NCBI RefSeq assembly: GCF_008801935.1
Contig: NZ_VZOT01000016.1
Span: 1 to 63,623 of the forward strand
Direction: 5' to 3'
Length of the DNA stretch: 63,623 nt
DNA from: Comamonas kerstersii
Lineage (GTDB): Bacteria; Pseudomonadota; Gammaproteobacteria; Burkholderiales; Burkholderiaceae_C
The notes under the pieces were generated by a model, which saw only the letters and a list, made by a program, of their open reading frames with translations, did not search any database and was not told where the DNA came from. The translations under genes were made by a program, and so were the position numbers. Shown here in pieces: positions 17,038 to 26,077 of this stretch (position 1 is its first letter; the number at the start of each line of letters is the position of its first letter).

Positions 17038-17709
17038 TCAGCGGATGATGGCAATCTTCTTGTGCAGACGTTTGACCAGATACGACAGGCTGTAGCAGAT
17101 CACAAAGTAGGCAGCTGCCGCGGCCAGATAGGCTTCCATGGGGCGACCAAAGTTCTTGCCCGCCACTTCAAAGCCCTTGAGCATGTCGTAGGCGCCAATG
17201 GCATACACCAGCGAGGTGTCCTGAAACAGAATGATGGTCTGTGTCAGCAGCACGGGCAGCATGTTGCGGAAGGCCTGTGGCAGCACCACCAGACGCATGT
17301 TCTGGCTGTAGCTCATGCCCAGCGCCTGACCGGCATAGACCTGGCCACGCGGAATCGACTGAATGCCCGCGCGCATGATCTCGGAGAAGTACGCCGCCTC
17401 AAACGCGATGAAGGTGATGATGGCCGACAGGTCTGCGCCAATGGGCTTGCCGATGATCATGGGCATCAGCAGGAAGAACCACAGGATCACCATCACCAGG
17501 GGAATGGAGCGCATGCCGTTGACGTAGATCGTCGCAGGCAGCACCAGCCAGGCCTTGCCAGACAGGCGCATCAGCGCCAGCAGCGTGCCAAAGAAGACAC
17601 CACCCAGCGTGGCAATCACCGTCAGCATCACGCTGAAGTAAAAGCCCTTGAGCACGAACTGGCTGATCAGCTCCCAGTTATAAAAAGACCAATCAAGTGC
17701 GAGATTCAT
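17038..17709 (-). CDS. gltK: Glutamate/aspartate ABC transporter permease GltK
   Basis: A 223-residue membrane permease of the HisM/GlnP type with about five transmembrane segments. The EAA loop that docks on the ATPase appears as IMRAGIQSIPRGQVYAGQAL. It lies three bases downstream of gltJ, implying translational coupling, and forms the heterodimeric channel with it. Confidence 0.93.
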   Translation of the reverse strand: MNLALDWSFYNWELISQFVLKGFYFSVMLTVIATLGGVFFGTLLALMRLSGKAWLVLPATIYVNGMRSIPLVMVILWFFLLMPMIIGKPIGADLSAIITFIAFEAAYFSEIMRAGIQSIPRGQVYAGQALGMSYSQNMRLVVLPQAFRNMLPVLLTQTIILFQDTSLVYAIGAYDMLKGFEVAGKNFGRPMEAYLAAAAAYFVICYSLSYLVKRLHKKIAIIR

Positions 17710-17712
17710 GGC

Positions 17713-18468
17713 TTAGTGCCCTCCTGCCGCAGAGGCTGCAGACAAGCCCGGCACGCGGGTACGTTTTTCAATGAAAGCCATGATGCGGTTGATGGCGAAG
17801 GCCGAAATCACATACAGCCCCGTCACCGCCATGTAGACCTCAATGCCACGGCCGGTTTCTTCCTGCGCCTGCATGGCAAACAGCGTCAGCTCTGTCACCG
17901 ACACCGCAAACGCCACGGACGAGTTCTTGAAGATATTCATGGTCTCGCTGGTCAGCGGCGGAATGATGATGCGCAGCGCATTGGGCAGCAGCACATAGCG
18001 GTAGGTCTGCCAGGTGGTAAAGCCCATGGCCAGACCGGCATAGCGCTGACCGCGGGGCAGCGCCTGAATGCCGGAGCGCACCTGCTCTGCAATACGCGCC
18101 GAAGTGAAAAAGCCCAGCGCCAGCACCACAAGGATGAAGCCGGAAACCGACTTCATGGCAGGGAAGATGGCTGGCACCACGTGGTACCAGATAAAAATTT
18201 GCACCAGCAGCGGGATATTGCGAAACAGCTCCACCCACGCATTGCCAAAACGCACCGTCCAGGGGCGGTTTTCCAGAGTACGCAAGGTACCGATCACCAG
18301 GCCAGCAGCCAGGGCCAGCGCCAAAGCCAGCAAAGACACAGACACGGTCCAGCCCCAGGCCGACAGCATCCAGTCCAGATAGGTGATGTCGCCGTCAGAG
18401 CCGAAGCAGCTGCCGCGCACTTCACGATCGATGGTGTCCTCACAGAACACCTGCCAATCCCAATTCAT
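17713..18468 (-). CDS. gltJ: Glutamate/aspartate ABC transporter permease GltJ
   Basis: A 251-residue permease starting at the ATG at 18468 (MNWDWQVFCED), which has GGAAAT at the right distance upstream; the five-residue extension was rejected. The EAA loop is visible as EQVRSGIQALPRGQRYAGLA. The N-terminal soluble stretch containing two cysteines (VFCEDT, GSCFGSDG) and the long periplasmic loop match GltJ of other Proteobacteria. Confidence 0.93.
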   Translation of the reverse strand: MNWDWQVFCEDTIDREVRGSCFGSDGDITYLDWMLSAWGWTVSVSLLALALALAAGLVIGTLRTLENRPWTVRFGNAWVELFRNIPLLVQIFIWYHVVPAIFPAMKSVSGFILVVLALGFFTSARIAEQVRSGIQALPRGQRYAGLAMGFTTWQTYRYVLLPNALRIIIPPLTSETMNIFKNSSVAFAVSVTELTLFAMQAQEETGRGIEVYMAVTGLYVISAFAINRIMAFIEKRTRVPGLSAASAAGGH

Positions 18469-18524
18469 AGGATTTCCTTCCACTTAAACCTGCAATGGAC
18501 CAGCGGTGCAGCTGGCCCGGAAGC

Positions 18525-18565
18525 AAAAACGCCCCGCTCCGCGTTCCGGCAGGCGGGGCGTTTTT
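18525..18565 (-). terminator. Partial terminator between gltI and gltJ
   Basis: AAAAACGCCCCGC and GCGGGGCGTTTTT form a strong hairpin with a 15-base loop in the gap between the binding-protein gene and the permease genes. In transport operons such structures let the binding protein be made in excess while some transcription continues. Confidence 0.85.
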
Positions 18566-18575
18566 CACTGATGGA

Positions 18576-19472
18576 TCAGTTGTTGTAGGCTTCCTTGGGC
18601 TTGTTGTTGGGGTTGTTCCATGCCTCACGCGTAGCGTCAGACAGGGGCAGACCCACGGCCACATTGGCAGGAGGGATAGGCTGCATGAACCACTTGTCCC
18701 ACAGCTTTTCCAGCGTGCCGTCCTTGACCTGGCGGGCGATGGATTCGTTCACGGCCTTCAGGAACTCAGGATCGTTCTTGCGCACCATGCAGGCGATGGG
18801 CTCGGTAGACAGTGCTTCACCCACGATCACGAAGTCACCCGCGTTCTTGGACTTGGAGATATTGCCCGCCAGGATGGAACCATCCATCACGAAGGCGTCC
18901 GCACGGCCGGTTTCCAGCAGCAGGAAGCTGTCGGCATGGTCCTTGCCCATTACGTTCTTGAATTCAATACCTTCGGCACGCTTGTTCTGGCGCAGCAGCT
19001 GCACCGATGTGGTGCCTGTGGTGGTGGCCACGGTCTTGCCGTTCAGGTCCTTGACATCCTTGATACCAGAGTCCTTGCGGGTGGCAATGCGCACCTGCTC
19101 GATATAGGTGGTGTTGGCAAAGTCCACGTCCTTCTGACGGTTCATGTCATTGGTGGTCGAGCCGCACTCGATGTCCACCGTACCGTTGACCACCAGAGGA
19201 ATACGGTTCTGCGAGGTCACAGGCTGGTATTTCTTGTCAATCTTCTTGCCCAGCTTCTTTTCCAGATCAGAAACAATGTTCTCGGCCATTTCGGTGTGGA
19301 AGCCCACGTACTTGCCATCACCCAGGGTATAGGCCAGCGCGCCCGAAGACTCGCGTACCCCCAGCGTGATGCTGCCCGACGAATTGATCTTGGACAGCGT
19401 GTCATTGGCCTGCGCCATTGCACTACCTGCCGCCAAAGCCATCACCGCTACCGCCAGCAAATGTTTCTTCAT
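18576..19472 (-). CDS. gltI: Glutamate/aspartate periplasmic binding protein
   Basis: A 298-residue solute-binding protein, with a signal peptide (MKKHLLAVAVMALAAGSAMA, cleavage before QANDTL) and a class 3 binding domain. The stretches NRIPLVVNGTVDIECGSTTN and NSESIARQ-like SIARQVKDGTLEKLWDKW match GltI, which captures glutamate and aspartate. It heads the operon and is followed by the partial terminator, consistent with higher expression than the membrane parts. Confidence 0.95.
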   Translation of the reverse strand: MKKHLLAVAVMALAAGSAMAQANDTLSKINSSGSITLGVRESSGALAYTLGDGKYVGFHTEMAENIVSDLEKKLGKKIDKKYQPVTSQNRIPLVVNGTVDIECGSTTNDMNRQKDVDFANTTYIEQVRIATRKDSGIKDVKDLNGKTVATTTGTTSVQLLRQNKRAEGIEFKNVMGKDHADSFLLLETGRADAFVMDGSILAGNISKSKNAGDFVIVGEALSTEPIACMVRKNDPEFLKAVNESIARQVKDGTLEKLWDKWFMQPIPPANVAVGLPLSDATREAWNNPNNKPKEAYNN

Positions 19473-19754
19473 AGAGTGCTCCTCTGATCAAACTTGGTGA
19501 ACATGCATGCTTGTATACGAATGCATAGAGTCATGCCTGCTACGCATAACGAGAAACTATTGTCATGCAAGCGACACGTCAAATTCCAGCCTCAGCATCG
19601 CCAAGTGGAATGACTACCATCGTAAAAGCTATATCTGTGCCAGAAACACAAGTTTCTTTAGTGAAAACCCTGAAATCGCATATTGCGTGGAGACCATAAA
19701 AAAGCGACTTCCTGAAGAAAGTCGCTTTTTTTCACAGTCTGATTGCAATGGTGG
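19473..19754. other. Intergenic region between gltI and a LysR gene
   Basis: About 280 bases carry the gltI promoter region and a terminator (19697-19732). No gene is supported: the one open frame on the plus strand has a cysteine-rich, non-family-like composition and no ribosome site. I looked for a sigma-54 motif of the kind that controls acidic amino acid uptake in pseudomonads and did not see one. Confidence 0.5.
19697..19732. terminator. Bidirectional intrinsic terminator
   Basis: AAAAAAGCGACTT and AAGTCGCTTTTTTT form a ten-base stem with A-run and T-run on the two sides. It lies 22 bases after the stop of the minus-strand LysR gene and isolates it from gltI. Confidence 0.9.
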
Positions 19755-20705
19755 TCAGTCTGCCTTCTTTTTCTCCTGCTGCACCGCCTGATGCTGCAGA
19801 AAGCTCCACAGGGCTTGGCCTACGGACTTGTGGTTGTCCTTGCTGGTTGGCTTTTCACGGTAAGCCAGCACATCCATGGGCAGCTGGAATTTGCTCGAAC
19901 CAGCGGGCACGGCACTGACCAGACGCCCGCTTGCCAGTTCATTGCGTACGGCACTAAAAGGCAGGAAGGCCACACCATGGCCTTCAATGGCCATGGCCTT
20001 CAGACCTTCAGCCATATCGGTTTCATAGACACGCTCCAGATGCACGGGCATGTCCGCTTCCTTGAGCAGCAGCTCCGTCAGGCGGCCCAGATAGGCTCCG
20101 GGACCATAGGCCAGGAAGGGCAGGGACTGCGTTGCCGTGCCGGGCAAGGTAAACAGAGGATTGCCATCGGCATCCGGCTTGGCGTAAGGCGCCAGCAGCT
20201 CTTCGCCCAGACGCACCATTTCGTAGCGCGCAGGGTCCAGCTGCAGAGGCTGGGAGCTGTGGTGATAGGCAATCAGAAAGTCGCAGCCGCCCTCGACCAG
20301 GCGCATCACGGCGTCGTGCACATTCAGGGCAATCAGACGGCTTTTGAACGGCCCGAACTGCTCCTGCACCTGCGACACCCAGGCAGGGAAAAATGTGAAG
20401 GCCAGGGTATGGGGCACAGCAAAGCCCACCATGCCCTTGTCACTACTGGCATGGGCACGCAGCATGGAGCGGGTGCTTTGCAATGCCTGCAGCATCTCCA
20501 GCGCCTGCTCATACATGGTCTTGCCTGCGGGGGTGAGACGCGTGGGATAGGAGCTGCGGTCGACCAGATCAGTCCCGGCCCATGCCTCCAAGGCCTGTAT
20601 CCGGCGCGAGAACGCCGGTTGGGTCACATGTCGCAGCTGGGCGGATCGGCTGAAGCTGCGCGTTTCAGCCAGACTGACAAAGTCTTCAAGCCATTTGGTT
20701 TCCAT
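19755..20705 (-). CDS. LysR-family transcriptional regulator
   Basis: A 316-residue LysR-type protein starting at the ATG at 20705 (METKWLEDFVSLAETRSF); the 68-residue extension above it is composed of leader sequence. The helix-turn-helix is RSFSRSAQLRHVTQPAFSRR (about residues 15-34). It is divergent from the dctQ-dctM-dctP transporter genes, with 244 bases between the starts, so it probably regulates that transporter. It ends in a lysine-rich QQEKKKAD tail. Confidence 0.93.
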   Translation of the reverse strand: METKWLEDFVSLAETRSFSRSAQLRHVTQPAFSRRIQALEAWAGTDLVDRSSYPTRLTPAGKTMYEQALEMLQALQSTRSMLRAHASSDKGMVGFAVPHTLAFTFFPAWVSQVQEQFGPFKSRLIALNVHDAVMRLVEGGCDFLIAYHHSSQPLQLDPARYEMVRLGEELLAPYAKPDADGNPLFTLPGTATQSLPFLAYGPGAYLGRLTELLLKEADMPVHLERVYETDMAEGLKAMAIEGHGVAFLPFSAVRNELASGRLVSAVPAGSSKFQLPMDVLAYREKPTSKDNHKSVGQALWSFLQHQAVQQEKKKAD

Positions 20706-20949
20706 AACCGCGATTATCGCCTTGCCGCAATCTGACGGCAGGTGAACTTGCACATAGTCAATATGAATAAATCCACCAATAATGTGGCACGGCGTGCTGG
20801 CCACCCTTGCCTGCGCCCCGCATCCGGCTGACGTGCACAACACGGACCAGTCCGGAATCGATATCGAACGCTGGGCCACCCCCAGTTGCCTGCTGCAGTG
20901 CAGGGGCACGTTCGGTCATTTGCCTAGCTCTTGTTTCCGATTCCGCGAC

Positions 20950-21498
20950 ATGTCTGACCACCATCCCAGCCCGGCCGCCAAGGCCGAAGGCTCTGCCGAG
21001 CCACGTTCTCTGCGTATTGAAGACTGGCTCACCGTCATCATCATGGCCCTGCTGGCCCTGATTACCTTTGCCAATGTGCTGGTGCGCTACTTCACAGATG
21101 CCTCGTTCGCCTGGACCGAGGAAATCTCCATCTTTCTGATGATTGTGCTGGCCCTGGTCGCAGGCAGTGCCGCTGTCGCACGCGACCAGCACATCCGCAT
21201 CGAGTTTTTCACCAGCAGTGGTTCTGCAGCCCGAAAAAAGGCGCTGGCGCGTCTGGGCTCTGCCTGTACTGCTCTGCTTTTTGCCATCATCGCTGTGCTC
21301 AGCACCCGCCTGGTCTGGGATGAATGGCGCTATGAAGAAACCTCGCCCGGTATCGGCGTGCCGCAGTGGTGGTACTCCATCTGGCTGCCAGTTTGCTCGC
21401 TGGCCATCACGCTGCGTGCCATCGGCCTGTTCATCCGCCAGGGCAAGCGCTCGTATGAAGACGTGACCCCAGAAGACAAGCAGGGAGACAAGGCATGA
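20950..21498 (+). CDS. TRAP transporter small permease subunit (DctQ)
   Basis: A 182-residue DctQ-type membrane protein with four predicted transmembrane segments, beginning at the ATG at 20950 (MSDHHPSPAAKAEG). Typical family features are LITFANVLVRYF, FAWTEEISIFLMI and ARDQHIRIEFF. It links the binding protein to the large channel subunit in Na+-driven uptake of carboxylates. Its stop overlaps the start of the large subunit (ATGA), so the two are translationally coupled. A longer upstream frame from 20782 was rejected as cysteine-rich leader sequence. Confidence 0.93.
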   Translation: MSDHHPSPAAKAEGSAEPRSLRIEDWLTVIIMALLALITFANVLVRYFTDASFAWTEEISIFLMIVLALVAGSAAVARDQHIRIEFFTSSGSAARKKALARLGSACTALLFAIIAVLSTRLVWDEWRYEETSPGIGVPQWWYSIWLPVCSLAITLRAIGLFIRQGKRSYEDVTPEDKQGDKA

Positions 21499-22793
21499 TT
21501 GTGACCCTGCTGTTTGTCGCCTTTCTGGTGCTGATGTTTCTGGGCGTGCCCATCGGGGCTGCACTCGGCCTGGCAGGCGCAGCCTGTATCGCACTGGCCA
21601 ATATGGACGTGCAGTGGTTCGGCCTGCTGGCCGTGCCACAGAACTTCTATGCAGGCCTGGGCAAGTACCCCCTGCTTGCCATTCCCATGTTTGTGCTGGT
21701 GGGCTCCATCTTTGATCGCTCTGGCGTGGCGGCCCGTCTGGTGAACTTTGCGGTGGCCATCGTGGGCCGCGGCCCCGGCATGCTGCCGCTGGTTGCCATC
21801 TGCGTGGCCATGTTCATGGGCGGTATCTCTGGCTCTGGCCCCGCCACGGCAGCTGCCGTAGGTGGCGTGATGATTGCCGCCATGGCACGTGCAGGCTACC
21901 CGGCCCCCTTTTCCGCCAGCGTAGTGGCAGGCGCTGCCGCGACGGACATTCTGATTCCACCTTCGGTGGCCTTCATCGTGTACTCCGTGCTCGTGCCCGG
22001 TGCTTCCGTACCTGCGCTGTTTGCTGCGGGCGTTTTCCCCGGGATTCTGGCCGGGCTGGCGCTCATCATTCCCGCCGTATGGATGGCGCGCCGCCACAAG
22101 ATGGGCCAGCTGGAAGCCAGCCTGCCCCGGCCACCGTTCTGGAAAAGCCTGCGTGAAGCCATCTGGGGGCTGGCTGCACCCGTGGTGATTCTGGGCGGCA
22201 TGCGCGCTGGCTGGTTTACTCCGACCGAAGCCGCCGTAGTGGCGGTGTTCTACGGTCTGTTCGTCGGCATGGTGATCCACCGCACCATCAAGCTGCGCGA
22301 TCTGTTTGCCATCTTCCGCGAGGCGGGTGAGCTGTCCGCCGTCATCCTGCTGGTGGTCGCGCTGGCTGGGGTCTTCGCCTTTTCGCTGTCCACACTCGGC
22401 GTGATTGACCCGATCACCCGCGCCATTGTGAGCTCGGGCCTGGGCGAAACCGGCATCCTTGCACTGCTCATCGTGATGCTGCTGGTGCTGGGCATGTTCC
22501 TGGACGGCATTTCCATCCTGCTGATCTTTGTGCCACTGCTGGCGCCGCTGATGCTGCACTTCCAGTGGGATGTGGTCTGGTTCGGCGTGCTGCTGGTGCT
22601 CACGGTGGCCATTGGCCAGTTCACCCCGCCCATGGCCGTGAACCTGATGGTGGCCAGCAAGATTGCTGCCGTACGCATGGAGCAGACCACCCGCTGGGTG
22701 ATCTGGCTGGTACTGGCCATGTGCGTCGCCATGCTGCTGGTCGCTGTTTTCCCCCAGATTGCGCTGTGGTTGCCGCAGCGGCTGGGCTATTGA
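21495..22793 (+). CDS. TRAP transporter large permease subunit (DctM)
   Basis: A 432-residue DctM protein with about 12 transmembrane segments, the channel-forming part of the TRAP system. Recognisable motifs are GGISGSGPATAAAVGG, ILIPPSVAFIVYSVL and FTPPMAVNLMVASKI. It overlaps dctQ by four bases and is followed after 44 bases by the binding protein gene. Confidence 0.96.
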   Translation: MIVTLLFVAFLVLMFLGVPIGAALGLAGAACIALANMDVQWFGLLAVPQNFYAGLGKYPLLAIPMFVLVGSIFDRSGVAARLVNFAVAIVGRGPGMLPLVAICVAMFMGGISGSGPATAAAVGGVMIAAMARAGYPAPFSASVVAGAAATDILIPPSVAFIVYSVLVPGASVPALFAAGVFPGILAGLALIIPAVWMARRHKMGQLEASLPRPPFWKSLREAIWGLAAPVVILGGMRAGWFTPTEAAVVAVFYGLFVGMVIHRTIKLRDLFAIFREAGELSAVILLVVALAGVFAFSLSTLGVIDPITRAIVSSGLGETGILALLIVMLLVLGMFLDGISILLIFVPLLAPLMLHFQWDVVWFGVLLVLTVAIGQFTPPMAVNLMVASKIAAVRMEQTTRWVIWLVLAMCVAMLLVAVFPQIALWLPQRLGY

Positions 22794-22837
22794 TTTTTCT
22801 TTCGCACAAAAACTCAAGCTTCATAAGGAGACAAGCC

Positions 22838-23875
22838 ATGAAACTGCGTAGCTTTCTGACGGCCACCGCCGCTGCCGCCACCTTGCTGACTCTGGGCCTG
22901 CCCACGGCCCATGCACAGCCCAAGTACAAGGATGAGTACCGCCTGTCGGTCGTGCTGGGCACGGCCTTTCCATGGGGCAAGGGTGCAGAAATCTGGGCCG
23001 ACAAGGTGCGCGAGCGCACGGATGGCCGCATCAATATCAAGCTCTACCCCGGCACCTCGCTGGTGCAGGGTGACCAGACCCGTGAATTCAGCGCCATTCG
23101 CCAGGGTGTGATCGACATGGCCGTGGGCTCGACCATCAACTGGTCGCCCCAGGTCAAGGCCCTGAACCTGTTCTCCCTGCCCTTCCTGTTCCCGGACTAC
23201 GCCGCCGTGGACGCCGTGGTGCAAGGCCCCGCGGGTGAAGAAATCTTCAAGACCATCGACAAGGCCGGCGTGCTGCCACTGGCATGGGGCGAAAACGGCT
23301 ACCGCGAAATCTCCAACTCCAAGCGCCCCATCACCAAGCCTGAAGACCTCAAGGGCCTGAAGATCCGTGTCGTGGGCTCTCCCCTGTTCCTGGACACCTT
23401 CACCGCACTGGGCGCCAACCCCACACAGATGAGCTGGGCAGACGCCCAGCCTGCCATGGCCAGCGGTGCCGTGGATGGTCAGGAGAACCCCATCCCCGTG
23501 TACATGGCCGCCAAGCTCAACACCGTGGGCCAGAAGTACCTGACCCTGTGGGGCTACATGAACGATCCGCTGATCTTTGTGGTGAACAAGGACGTGTGGA
23601 AGAGCTGGACGCCTGAAGACCAGGCCATCGTCAAGCAGGCTGCACTGGATGCTGCCAAGGAGCAGATCGCCATCTCCCGCAAGGGCACCATGGAAGCTGA
23701 CAAGCCGCTGATCAAGGATCTGAATGCCCTGGGCGTGGAAGTGACCGATCTGACACTGGAGCAACGCAAGGCCTTTGCCGATGCCACCAAGAGCGTCTAT
23801 GCCAAGTGGAAGCCACAGATTGGCACCAACCTGGTGGAAATGGCAGAAAAAGCCATTGCCGAGCGCAAGCAGTAA
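22838..23875 (+). CDS. TRAP transporter substrate-binding protein (DctP)
   Basis: A 345-residue DctP-family receptor. The ATG at 22838 follows a strong AAGGAG site and opens a Sec signal peptide (MKLRSFLTATAAAATLLTLG, cleavage after AHA). The mature protein contains the conserved ligand arginine region LKGLKIRVVGSPLFL and ALGANPTQMSWADAQPAMAS, and VDGQENPI, the last two being family hallmarks. The substrate is a carboxylate that sequence alone cannot identify. A terminator follows. Confidence 0.95.
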   Translation: MKLRSFLTATAAAATLLTLGLPTAHAQPKYKDEYRLSVVLGTAFPWGKGAEIWADKVRERTDGRINIKLYPGTSLVQGDQTREFSAIRQGVIDMAVGSTINWSPQVKALNLFSLPFLFPDYAAVDAVVQGPAGEEIFKTIDKAGVLPLAWGENGYREISNSKRPITKPEDLKGLKIRVVGSPLFLDTFTALGANPTQMSWADAQPAMASGAVDGQENPIPVYMAAKLNTVGQKYLTLWGYMNDPLIFVVNKDVWKSWTPEDQAIVKQAALDAAKEQIAISRKGTMEADKPLIKDLNALGVEVTDLTLEQRKAFADATKSVYAKWKPQIGTNLVEMAEKAIAERKQ

Positions 23876-23902
23876 CTGCCAGCCGGTGAATCGCGCTATG
23901 GA

Positions 23903-23927
23903 GGGAGCCTTCGGGCTCCCTTTTTTT
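23903..23927 (+). terminator. Intrinsic terminator after dctP
   Basis: GGGAGCC-TTC-GGGCTCCC followed by seven T, 28 bases beyond the dctP stop codon. A decayed AGCTTGC...GCGCTGG repeat copy follows it at 23930-23965. Confidence 0.92.
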
Positions 23928-24013
23928 ATAGCTTGCAAGGCTTGCTACATCAGCGCTGGAGCCTAATTTTTCTATTAAAACACTGACCGCTGATACAAGC
24001 CGCAACAACCATC

Positions 24014-24064
24014 AAAAAAGAGCTGCCAGCGCCCATGTAGCAAGCGCTGGCAGCTCTTTTTTTT
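24014..24064. terminator. Bidirectional terminator made by an AGCTGCCAGCGC-family repeat
   Basis: GAGCTGCCAGCGC (24020-24032) and GCGCTGGCAGCTC (24044-24056) form a perfect 13-base stem with an 11-base loop, with six A before and eight T after. It lies between the convergent dctP and Na/Pi cotransporter genes and shows that members of this repeat family can serve as terminators. Confidence 0.9.
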
Positions 24065-24072
24065 ACAGCGTA

Positions 24073-25908
24073 TCAGGCTGCAGTCTGAATCAGCGGCGCC
24101 TCCCCCATCAGCAGCTGCTCCTGGCGAATGGCTTCATGCCCCTCACCCAGCAGCAGCACCTGGCGCAGCACATGGATGATGGTCTGAGCAAAGCCCAGGT
24201 CATTCATCAAAGAGCTGACGGTCAGACTGTCAAGCAGACCACCGCGGATGGCTGCAAACAGATGCTTGCGGAACTGGGCATCAAACGCGGCGATGCTGGC
24301 ATCCAGCGCATGCAGCTCCTGCGTCCATTGCGACTCAGGCATGTCCGCCACACTCAGGGCATGGATGTCGCGCAAGGTCTGCAGCATGTACAGGCGCAGC
24401 TCCAGATAGCTGCTACGCGCGGCGGAGTCATCGGGCTGCATCAGGAATTTGTGCATATTGCGCTGCAGGCGGTGGGCATCCTTGACCGCATCTACCAGCT
24501 GAAAGGCCGCCACCTGGCTGCTGTGCCAGAACGCCTGCTGCGCGCCATCCAGCGGCTGATCCATGCGCCCCATGAACTCCAGCAGATCGGCATACACCCC
24601 CTTGATGTGGTTGCGGTAGAGCACATCGGCATTGATGGCCTGGTGCTCCAGACGGCTGCGCAGCTGCGGGTCTTCGCGCTCCGGGCCATGGCGCACATCA
24701 GGTGGTGCATACAGCGCGTGGGCCACCACCTCCAGCGCCAGACGTGCCATGTGCTGCAACTCCTTGGCCACGGCACTGCTGGCACTTTCTGCCGTCTGCA
24801 AGGATGTGGTCTGCAGATAGCGCGCCCGTGTGAGCTGTACCACCTGCCCGGCACCGGTTTCAATCAGCACCGAAGGCTCCTGCGCGTCAGGCAACCAGCG
24901 CTCCAGCGCCTGGGCCAGCTGCTGCTGAAAAGGCCAGAACACCAGCACGCCCATGGCATTGAACAGGGTATGGAACATGGCCAGCTGAATCAGGGTGTTG
25001 TCACCCATACCCATCCAGCCTGTGGCGTGTACGACCAGCCAGGTCATGGGCGGCAGCAGGAAGAAGGCAATCACCGTCGTCGTACCGTTGAACACCATGT
25101 GTGCCACCGCCAGACGCTGACCGCTGCGCGCGCTGCCAATCAGGCCCATGACACCTGTTGATACGGCCGATCCCAGGTTGGAGCCAATAGCAATGGCCAG
25201 CGCCTGATCCAGCGCCAGCTGCTGGCTGGCCAGTGCAGCCAGTGTCAGCATCAGCGTGGCGTGGCTGGACTGCACGACCACCGTGATCAGCGTCCCCACA
25301 CCCACGAACAGCAGTGCACCCATCGCACCATCGGCGCTGTAGCGGTCCAGCCGCAGATCCCCAAAGCTGGAGAAGCCGGACTTGATCTCATCAATGCCCA
25401 TGAAGATCAGCGAAATGCCCAGCAGCAGACGACCTACGGCCTTGCCCCTGTCGCCCGACATGCCCAGCAAAATGCCAAACACCAGCAGCGGCATGGCCAC
25501 TTTGGACATGCTGATGTTCTGCCCTGCCAGTGCCAGCAGCCAGATACCGCTGGTGGCACCCAGGTTGGCACCAAACAGCACGGCGATGCTGCCCACCAGC
25601 GTGATCAACCCGGCACTCAGAAAAGCAATGGTCAGCAGCGACACCAGTGTGCTGGACTGCAGCAGCAGACTGGCGACCGAGCCAAACAGCAGCCCCTTGA
25701 AGGGCGTGGATGTGCTTTTGCCCAACCACTGCTCCAGCCTGCCGCCGGCCAGGTTCTTCAGGCCCTGCTCCAGGCTTTGCATGCCGAACAGAAACAGCGC
25801 CAGCCCGGCGCACAGCTGCAGCCAGCCGCTACTCCACCAGAACGACCACGCCAGCGCCGCCAGCGCCAGAACCATCAGCGAATGTTTGGAATACACAGGG
25901 CTGAACAC
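24073..25908 (-). CDS. Na+/phosphate cotransporter family protein with PhoU-like tail
   Basis: A 611-residue protein of the NptA/PF02690 family. Two inverted membrane halves carry the substrate motifs QSSTLVS (84-90) and QSSHATL (213-219), each followed by GANLGATSG (113-121) or GSNLGSAVSTG. The C-terminal 260 residues are helical and resemble the PhoU-like regulatory domain usual in bacterial members. It should import phosphate with sodium, or export it when overloaded. No Pho box was evident in the 169-base gap in front of it. Confidence 0.9.
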   Translation of the reverse strand: MFSPVYSKHSLMVLALAALAWSFWWSSGWLQLCAGLALFLFGMQSLEQGLKNLAGGRLEQWLGKSTSTPFKGLLFGSVASLLLQSSTLVSLLTIAFLSAGLITLVGSIAVLFGANLGATSGIWLLALAGQNISMSKVAMPLLVFGILLGMSGDRGKAVGRLLLGISLIFMGIDEIKSGFSSFGDLRLDRYSADGAMGALLFVGVGTLITVVVQSSHATLMLTLAALASQQLALDQALAIAIGSNLGSAVSTGVMGLIGSARSGQRLAVAHMVFNGTTTVIAFFLLPPMTWLVVHATGWMGMGDNTLIQLAMFHTLFNAMGVLVFWPFQQQLAQALERWLPDAQEPSVLIETGAGQVVQLTRARYLQTTSLQTAESASSAVAKELQHMARLALEVVAHALYAPPDVRHGPEREDPQLRSRLEHQAINADVLYRNHIKGVYADLLEFMGRMDQPLDGAQQAFWHSSQVAAFQLVDAVKDAHRLQRNMHKFLMQPDDSAARSSYLELRLYMLQTLRDIHALSVADMPESQWTQELHALDASIAAFDAQFRKHLFAAIRGGLLDSLTVSSLMNDLGFAQTIIHVLRQVLLLGEGHEAIRQEQLLMGEAPLIQTAA

Positions 25909-26077
25909 ATCACACCTTTTTTTCAGTTGTTCTTTTTGCTGGGGTCTCTAACTACCCCATACACCCAGCTTGCATGGGCGTGCACAGCGCGCAATGCTGC
26001 AGGCAGTGCTGCATGACTAGCGCGCAGAATGTAAGCAGTTGTCAACGAAACCGCGCAGTGTAAGTGGCAGACTGCAC

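Noticed and set aside
19507..19791. A 94-residue plus-strand open frame between gltI and the LysR gene
   Set aside because: It crosses a strong terminator hairpin, has unusual composition and no ribosome site or recognisable similarity.
25909..26077. Pho box in front of the Na/Pi cotransporter gene
   Set aside because: I searched the gap by eye for CTGTCAT-type direct repeats on the minus strand and found none convincing.
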